This document shows positions 58,544 to 64,000 of a stretch of DNA of 64,000 nucleotides, piece after piece (position 1 is the first letter of the stretch; every line of letters starts with the position of its first letter). Location of the stretch: the NCBI RefSeq assembly GCF_009676955.1, contig NZ_CP045696.1, forward strand, positions 2,177,001 through 2,241,000, read 5' to 3'. This DNA is from Sodaliphilus pleomorphus. Its GTDB lineage: Bacteria > Bacteroidota > Bacteroidia > Bacteroidales > Muribaculaceae. The position numbers and the translations under genes were made by a program. The notes below the pieces were generated by a model. It was not told where the DNA came from and did no database searches. It saw nothing but the letters and a program-made list of their open reading frames with translations.

Positions 58544-59923
58544 CTACTTGTTGCCCAGGATCATGTTGACCAGGGTAGTCACGTCGGTCACGTTGACGGT
58601 GCCGTCGCCGTTGATGTCGCACACGCTATCGCTATAGCTGCCGCTGCCCAGGATCTTGTTGACCAGAGCAGTCACGTCGGTCACGTTGATGGTGCCGTCG
58701 CCGTTGATGTCACCCTTGGTGGTGGTGCCGCCGCCCACACCCTTGCCAATCTTGTAGATGGCCAGGCCGTTGTAGTTTTTGTAGGTGAGCAGTGTCACGC
58801 AGGGCTCGCCACCCTCGGTGCCATATTGCACAGCGATCGAGTGGATGCGGGTGCCGCCGTCCGACGTCTTGCCGAGCGAGTCGGCAGGCAGTTGCCAGTA
58901 TTTCTTCATGCCAGAGAGCGACATGCCCTCGCCCAGCTCCACCACGTTCACCTGGCAGCCGTGGCCGTCGCCCGAGTATTGAGCCTTGGAGTAGACCATG
59001 AAGTTGCGGCCGTCGAGCGTGAACTCGTTCACGCCGTTGGTGCCGTTTTCGGGCCACAGCGAGGCGTCGACTTTCTCAAAGTCGTCGATCTTGCTGCCCG
59101 TCATGTCGTAGATGGCAGGCGTGGAATTGAAACCGTCGATGTAGAAGAGCTCGCCGTTGTACTTGGTGTCTTCGTCCTCGCCCAGAATTTGCTTGATCAT
59201 GGGAGCGTAACCCCATTGTGCAGCAGTAGCGGGGAAGAACTCGGTGATGTCCATGTAGGTATCGCCCTCAAAGCCGCCTTCCCAGGTGTTGCTGCCCTTG
59301 GCGCAGGTCCAAGAGTAGATGGTGGTGACTTGCGAGCCAGGAGCCTTGATGTTGCAAGGAGCGTTGACACGGGTGATGTCGCCTATCACGTCGAAGTAGT
59401 CGATGCGCGAAACCACGTCGCCCAGCGGCAGTGTGGCTACCAGCGTGAGGGCGCCGGTGTTGGGGTCGCACGAGTACAGATGTGCCTCGGTGGCAGTTGC
59501 AGCACCGCTGCAGTAGGGCATGACCCACATGTGGCCAAAGTTGTCGAAACCGATGCTGTTGGCCGAGAGCAGACCGCCATAGGGCTTGCCGTCGAGCGTG
59601 AGGGGCAGGCTCGAGAGCAGGTTGCCGGTCTTGGCATCGAGACGGTAAATCACACTTTGCGGGATGGTGTCGGTGCCTATGATGACCGATTGTGCATCGG
59701 AACGCGACACATACACAACGTCGTTGTACAGCGTGGCTGTGCGCGCATAGGTGTTGACAAATGGCATGCTGGCGTAGGTCTCGGGGTTGTGAACGCGGTC
59801 GATTGTCCACACATTCACAGCCTTGATGCCGTTGACGGGCTCATAGGTCTGATTGTCGGTCGTGGCAAACGCGCTTGCGCACGTGAGCAGACCCAGAGCT
59901 GATAAAAGTAATAAATGCTTCAT
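58544..59923 (-). CDS. Secreted beta-propeller-like protein with dockerin
   Basis: 459 residues with a signal peptide ending A-S-A-F-A. The body has repeated strand pairs with Y-R-L-D-A-K-T-G-N-L-L, N-S-I-G-F-D-N-F-G-H-M-W-V and Y-S-C-D-P-N-T-G-A-L-T-L-V, the look of a beta-propeller. Two dockerin repeats follow a T-T-T-K-G linker: D-I-N-G-D-G-T-I-N-V-T-D-V and D-I-N-G-D-G-T-V-N-V-T-D-V. It lies in line with the NAGPA and GHL10 genes and probably works in the same surface system. Its ligand is unknown. Confidence 0.75.
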   Translation of the reverse strand: MKHLLLLSALGLLTCASAFATTDNQTYEPVNGIKAVNVWTIDRVHNPETYASMPFVNTYARTATLYNDVVYVSRSDAQSVIIGTDTIPQSVIYRLDAKTGNLLSSLPLTLDGKPYGGLLSANSIGFDNFGHMWVMPYCSGAATATEAHLYSCDPNTGALTLVATLPLGDVVSRIDYFDVIGDITRVNAPCNIKAPGSQVTTIYSWTCAKGSNTWEGGFEGDTYMDITEFFPATAAQWGYAPMIKQILGEDEDTKYNGELFYIDGFNSTPAIYDMTGSKIDDFEKVDASLWPENGTNGVNEFTLDGRNFMVYSKAQYSGDGHGCQVNVVELGEGMSLSGMKKYWQLPADSLGKTSDGGTRIHSIAVQYGTEGGEPCVTLLTYKNYNGLAIYKIGKGVGGGTTTKGDINGDGTINVTDVTALVNKILGSGSYSDSVCDINGDGTVNVTDVTTLVNMILGNK

Positions 59924-60027
59924 TTTAAATTTTGTTAAGTTATAATTAGTCGTATGTTAATGTATAGCCTATATTTCTCAACAAAGAAAACGATAAATCA
60001 TGAGATAAAAAAACTATTTAAGTACTT

Positions 60028-62616
60028 TTAATTGTTTTTTAAGATCTTGTCATCATCGCTGCCCGAGAGAATGAAATTGATGAGTGTGGTCACGTCGCTC
60101 ACGTTGATGGTGCCGTCGGCGTTGAGGTCGGCCACGGTGGCATCGGTGGCCGTAGTGCCCAGTATCATGTTGATGAGCGTGGTCACATCGCTCACGTTTA
60201 CCACCCCGTCGCTGTTCACATCGCCCTGTCGACAGTCACGGTAGGTGAAAGTGCGCACCAGGCTGTAGGGGGTGTACTGCACCGTCGTGCCGGTGGCGGC
60301 AGTGAGATAGGCGTAGCGGGCGCGCACATAGTAGCGTTTGCCGTCGACGGGCTTGCCCACACCGTTTATCTGACCCAGTGGTATCGACTCGAAGCTGCCG
60401 GCGATGGTGGCCTTGTAGCTCGATCGTGGCGGGAACGACGTGGAGGTGCTCATCTCGATGCGCAGCGACTGTGCACCGGCCTGGGGCTCGACGGCGATGC
60501 GCGAGTTGCTGTAGAGGGTGAGGCTGTCGACTGCCGGGGTGACGAGCAGGGGCGCGGTGAGTGCCACGTCGCGGGTAGTGAAGCTCATGATGCTGCTTGC
60601 AACCGAGTCAGTACCCTCGCGTGCGGTCACTTGAGCATAGTAGGTGGTGCCGCCAGCCAGCTTGAAGGCAGGCACGGTGTAGCTGGTGTGAGTCGTCGAG
60701 ATTGCTACGACAGGGGCCTTCAAGTCGGCGTTGTCGCTCACGATCAGGGTGTAGACGGTGCTGTCGCCGGCTGCCGTCCATGCAATGGCGGGCGTGAGGT
60801 CGACTGCTGTAGCGCCGCTCGCGGGCGACGTGATGCTAAGGGGCGCGATGGTGAAGCGGTGCACATCGCTCGTGCTCTCGGTCAGGTTCAGCCCGCTTGC
60901 CGTCACCTGCCAGTAGTAGGTCTTGCCCTGTTGCAAGGCAGTAAGGCTGGCCAGCGGGTAGCTGGCGGCACTGGTCTCGACCTGGGCCACAAGCGTGTCG
61001 AGGCCTGGATTGCTGTAGATGTTGAGCTTGTAGATACTGCCGTTGCCCTGCCACTTGAGGTGCGACAAGAGTGTGACGGTGGCGCCGTCGGCCGGGGTCG
61101 TGAGCTGGGGTTTAGGAGCCTGACTGGCGGTTGCCCCTGCAAGCACCGGGGCATACTCGCGCTCCCAACGGTCGAGCACGGTCACGGCATAGCGGTAGCC
61201 GCTGCGGTAGGCCGGTTTCACGACATAGCGCGGGCTATAGGTGATGCCGAGCAGGTATTGCGGCTGGCAGCTGAACTGCGAGTCGGCCACACTGTCGGGG
61301 GTGGCATACACCACATAGCGCACATTGGGTATGGAATCCCAGCTGAGCGTGTCGCCGTCGATCTTGCTGCCAGTCACTGCCCCGTAGCTTTGGGGCGTCT
61401 TCTGCCAGGTGACGGCCGGGCTGAGCGAGCGCGTGGTGAAGCTGTGCTTCTTCAGGTACTCGCGCAGGCCCCACACCTTGCCGTCGATGGTGTGGTTGTT
61501 GTAGCGCCAGGTGGTGTACTTGAAGTAGATCATGCCCTGGCACCCTGCTTGGCGGGCCACGTCGACCTGCTTGCACATCTCGTCAAAGTCCCAGCCTGTC
61601 TTGCCCACACTCGAGCACGTCTGGCTGATGTAGACGTGACGGTTGAATTTCTTGCCTATGCGTCCCCACCAAGTGGTGACCTCGTCGTAGTTGCCTGCGG
61701 TGTTCCAGTACACCTGCGGCGACATGAAGTCGACGGTGCCGCGGGTTATCCAGGCCATGGGGTCGCTGTAGATTTGATCGTATTGCCAGTCTCGGCCAGG
61801 GCTGGGATCAACGCCATACTTGGCGGCCACCTCGGGCGACGTGCAGACCACGCCGGCCGGGCCAATGCCGAAGCGCACCCAGGGCTTCACCTGCTTGATC
61901 ATGGCGTTGACGTCGTGCACCATCTTGTTCACGTTCTCGCGGCGCCAGTCGGCCTGGCTCATAGTGCCGCCGCCGCGCTTGTAGGCGTTGTACTGGGCCG
62001 AGTCGAGGTCCATGGGGCTGCCATCCTGATTATAGAAATAGTCGTCAAAGACCAGGCCGTCGACGTCGTACTTGGTGATGATGTCGCGGCACACGTCTAC
62101 CACCCGCTGCCGCACCGAGTCGATGCCAGGGTTGAGGCAGGTCTCGTAGTCGGTGGTCATGAGCCAGTCGGGGTGAGTGTTGATGTAGTCGAGCGGGCTC
62201 TCGCCCCACTTGGTCGACTTGGGCGCGTAGCGGTAGGGGTTGACCCAGGCATAGATCTCGATGCCGCGCTTGTGGCCCTCTTGCACAATCCAGGCCAGCG
62301 GATCAAATGCCGGCGCCACGCCGCGCGTGCCCGACACGTAGCTCGACCAGGGCTCGTAGGCCGAGTTGTACATGGCATCGCTCATGGCACGCACGTGGTA
62401 GTACACGGTGTTCATGTTGTTGGCCGCCAGCGTGTCGAGCATCTTTTGGCAAGTTGCCTTGAGCACCTTTTGGTTGGCCGTGGTGATGGGTGTTGAGGGC
62501 CAGTCGCCCACGAAGGCGCTCATCCACACGCCGCGTTGCTCGCGTTTCACCTGCGCTGTGGCGGGCAGCAGAAGTGCGAGGGCCAGTAGTAAAAGAAGTG
62601 TAATTTTTGTTTTCAT
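60028..62616 (-). CDS. GHL10-family glycoside-hydrolase-like protein with FN3-like domains and dockerin
   Basis: 862 residues. Signal peptide to A-T-A-Q. A TIM-barrel of the GHL10 (DUF187, YngK-like) family at about 25-390: R-E-Q-R-G-V-W-M-S-A-F, H-V-R-A-M-S-D-A-M-Y, I-E-I-Y-A-W-V-N-P-Y-R, V-D-G-L-V-F-D-D-Y-F-Y (likely catalytic acids), F-G-I-G-P-A-G-V. Then two or three FN3/Ig-like domains (A-S-Y-P-L, T-Y-Y-W-Q-V-T-A) and two dockerin repeats. It is likely an extracellular glycan hydrolase; the exact substrate is not readable from sequence. Confidence 0.88.
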   Translation of the reverse strand: MKTKITLLLLLALALLLPATAQVKREQRGVWMSAFVGDWPSTPITTANQKVLKATCQKMLDTLAANNMNTVYYHVRAMSDAMYNSAYEPWSSYVSGTRGVAPAFDPLAWIVQEGHKRGIEIYAWVNPYRYAPKSTKWGESPLDYINTHPDWLMTTDYETCLNPGIDSVRQRVVDVCRDIITKYDVDGLVFDDYFYNQDGSPMDLDSAQYNAYKRGGGTMSQADWRRENVNKMVHDVNAMIKQVKPWVRFGIGPAGVVCTSPEVAAKYGVDPSPGRDWQYDQIYSDPMAWITRGTVDFMSPQVYWNTAGNYDEVTTWWGRIGKKFNRHVYISQTCSSVGKTGWDFDEMCKQVDVARQAGCQGMIYFKYTTWRYNNHTIDGKVWGLREYLKKHSFTTRSLSPAVTWQKTPQSYGAVTGSKIDGDTLSWDSIPNVRYVVYATPDSVADSQFSCQPQYLLGITYSPRYVVKPAYRSGYRYAVTVLDRWEREYAPVLAGATASQAPKPQLTTPADGATVTLLSHLKWQGNGSIYKLNIYSNPGLDTLVAQVETSAASYPLASLTALQQGKTYYWQVTASGLNLTESTSDVHRFTIAPLSITSPASGATAVDLTPAIAWTAAGDSTVYTLIVSDNADLKAPVVAISTTHTSYTVPAFKLAGGTTYYAQVTAREGTDSVASSIMSFTTRDVALTAPLLVTPAVDSLTLYSNSRIAVEPQAGAQSLRIEMSTSTSFPPRSSYKATIAGSFESIPLGQINGVGKPVDGKRYYVRARYAYLTAATGTTVQYTPYSLVRTFTYRDCRQGDVNSDGVVNVSDVTTLINMILGTTATDATVADLNADGTINVSDVTTLINFILSGSDDDKILKNN

Positions 62617-62628
62617 CGCTATTGGTTT

Positions 62629-62677
62629 AAAAAATACAGGGGGCAGTCACAGTCGATACACTTGTGAGCCCCCTGTA
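62629..62677 (-). terminator. Terminator or attenuator just before the GHL10 gene
   Basis: Perfect 10-bp arms TACAGGGGGC (62635-62644) and GCCCCCTGTA (62668-62677), extended inside by CACA/TGTG; on the minus strand six T follow and the GHL10 ATG is only about 12 bases further. A second hairpin lies at 62698-62745. Confidence 0.8.
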
Positions 62678-62758
62678 AAAATATATCCTATTTATGTGTT
62701 GCAATCATGTGGCTGCCTGCCGGCGGCAGGTCGCTCACGATTGCATGTGCAATTGTGC

Positions 62759-64000
62759 TTAGAACAGGTAAGTTGCACGCGGGTTGATGCACACACCCAG
62801 AATCTTGTCGGTGTTGCCCTGGAAGTCATACACCTTCTTGGTCTCGGGGTTGTAGTACTTCAAACCAGTCTTGTAGGTCTTCTCGCCGCTTGCGGCGTTG
62901 AAGCCGAAGTACACATAGTGGGTGGCGGCGTCAACAACCATCTGGGTCACATACACGCCCTCGGCATCGGTGGTGTTGATGGGATCGGCGTCCATTTGCA
63001 CAAAGGCGTTGTATTTGCTGTAGTCGGCAGTCGACGTTGCGCCCGGCAGGTTGTAGTCGCCAAAACCCGGGTTGGGCGTTGTGCCCTTGGTCATCCACAC
63101 ATACAGGCGTCCCAGCTCCTCGTCGATGGTGAAGCCACGGGGCTGCGTGTTTTGCAGCACGATGGGATAGGGGATGTCGACACCCGCGCCCGTCTTGCCA
63201 ATGTCGCTGGTCTTGAAGCGGTAGATTCCGTAGCCCGAGTAGTTCTTACCCCACCAGAAGGTGTTGTTCTTGTCGATATACAAGCCGGTGTTGATGGCGC
63301 CATAGGCTATGCCCTTGTTGTAGTAGGCCAGCTGGCTGTTGACCACAAAGTAGCCGTCGGTGCTCGAGTACACCGTCTTTTCGGTCTCGTTGCGCGTGCT
63401 CAGCGGCAGGCGGCGTATACCGGTGTTGCGGTCGGTGTAGTAGAGATAGGTGCCGTCGGTGCAACCCTGGAAGGGGTCGTTGAAGGCCTGGCCGCCCACG
63501 TTGGTGACCATGCTGTTGGCGCTCGAGCCGTCGGCGCTCATCACAGTGATTTTGCCGTCGCCCAGCGTGCCGTTCTCGTCGTTGATGTAGTAGTACTGCT
63601 TGCCGCAGTCGAGTATATAGACGTTGTCCTGCTCGATGGTGGCCGAGTCGGTCACGGTCTTCTCGGTGGCAAACACCAGGTTGGTGGGCATGTTGCCGCT
63701 GCTCACGCCCATGTCGAAGGGCATGTTCTTGGTGCCGGCGGGCAGCTTGCTCATGTCGACAAGCTTGTAGGCCTTGATGTTGCCGCCCACTGCTGCATAG
63801 TACAGCGTGGGAGCAGGCAGGCTCGAGCCCACTTGCACGTTGACGTAGCTGTCCTCGAGGCGGCGGTTCTCGCCGTTGACGTCAAACCACGTCTGCAGTG
63901 TCACCTTCTGCGACCCTATGTTGGAGAAGGTGAGCGCGCCGGGGTTGTCGATAGTGCCGTCGCTGTGCGAGTAGCCGGTGAAGGTGGTGATGGTCTTGCC
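62759..64000 (-). CDS. Surface beta-propeller-like protein, N-terminus beyond the window
   Basis: 413 residues visible; the frame is open through the right edge, so an ATG-like codon at 63904 is not the start. The visible N-terminal part (G-A-L-T-F-S-N-I-G-S-Q-K-V-T-L-Q-T-W) is PKD/Ig-like. The rest has propeller-like strands with I-Y-R-F-K-T-S-D-I-G-K-T-G, F-T-I-D-E-E-L-G-R-L-Y-V-W and A-T-H-Y-V-Y-F-G-F-N. It ends without dockerin or sorting tail. Probably a surface-exposed protein of the same gene cluster. Confidence 0.65.
   Translation of the reverse strand, partial: GKTITTFTGYSHSDGTIDNPGALTFSNIGSQKVTLQTWFDVNGENRRLEDSYVNVQVGSSLPAPTLYYAAVGGNIKAYKLVDMSKLPAGTKNMPFDMGVSSGNMPTNLVFATEKTVTDSATIEQDNVYILDCGKQYYYINDENGTLGDGKITVMSADGSSANSMVTNVGGQAFNDPFQGCTDGTYLYYTDRNTGIRRLPLSTRNETEKTVYSSTDGYFVVNSQLAYYNKGIAYGAINTGLYIDKNNTFWWGKNYSGYGIYRFKTSDIGKTGAGVDIPYPIVLQNTQPRGFTIDEELGRLYVWMTKGTTPNPGFGDYNLPGATSTADYSKYNAFVQMDADPINTTDAEGVYVTQMVVDAATHYVYFGFNAASGEKTYKTGLKYYNPETKKVYDFQGNTDKILGVCINPRATYLF

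Overview
The window looks like a chromosome segment of a gut-type Bacteroidales bacterium, with Muribaculaceae/Prevotella-like bacteria most likely. The evidence is promoters of the Bacteroidetes form (TTTG, 20 bases, TAnnTTTG), few Shine-Dalgarno sites, a Bacteroidetes-type tyrosine integrase, dockerin tails of the DxNxDGxxNxxDVTxLINxILG type, and C-terminal tails resembling type IX secretion signals. Judged by eye, GC is roughly 50% in the first 39.7 kb and clearly higher in the host genes after 42.4 kb. No tRNA, rRNA or CRISPR array was seen.

Positions 1-39.7 kb are the right part of a tailed-phage prophage (HK97-type head, long siphovirus-like tail); its left end lies outside the window. 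Order: early genes 1-4.9 kb (RNA polymerase alpha-CTD-like protein, DUF4494, dUTPase, MazG-like protein, ParB-like protein overlapping a TAGT-like glycosyltransferase, clamp-loader-like protein, sugar-nucleotide epimerase) closed by a terminator; packaging and head 5-13 kb (small and large terminase, portal, prohead protease, capsid); neck and tail 13-29 kb (tube, 1484-residue tape measure, tail-tip proteins, an AT-rich adhesin cassette with a lectin-like protein and a metallophosphoesterase), interrupted at 21-22 kb by a small regulatory cluster with a phage-encoded sigma factor; lysis 29.3-30.8 kb (holin, M15 endolysin, a lipoprotein with a C-terminal membrane anchor that could be a unimolecular spanin); accessory genes 31-38.3 kb, ending in a tightly overlapped operon with a SNF2-type helicase, an IbrA-like PAPS-reductase-family protein, an IbrB-like ParB protein and an Xre regulator; and an opposing integrase at 38.5-39.7 kb.

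Positions 39.9-42.3 kb hold a Y1 (IS200-like/RAYT) transposase embedded in arrays of GC-rich palindromic repeats. Two unit types, A (about 93 bp) and B (about 96 bp), form a higher-order B-A-A pattern of about 284 bp, and a 300-bp end segment is duplicated on both sides of the transposase. This is the most system-like novelty in the window: a REP/BIME-like transposase and repeat pair in Bacteroidales.

Positions 42.4-64 kb are host genes for secreted proteins. Three on the minus strand end in a sorting-domain-like tail (one is a 1594-residue protein built of five repeats of about 240 residues, and one has its signal peptide in another frame). An IS30-family element sits among them. Then come three phosphodiester-glycosidase (NAGPA) paralogs, two with C-terminal dockerins and a shared 0.85-kb near-identical 3' half, a dockerin beta-propeller-like protein, a GHL10-family hydrolase with dockerin, and a truncated surface protein at the right edge. 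The genes look like an extracellular glycan- or phosphodiester-processing locus using two different C-terminal attachment modules. Most minus-strand genes end in long, often branched terminator hairpins.
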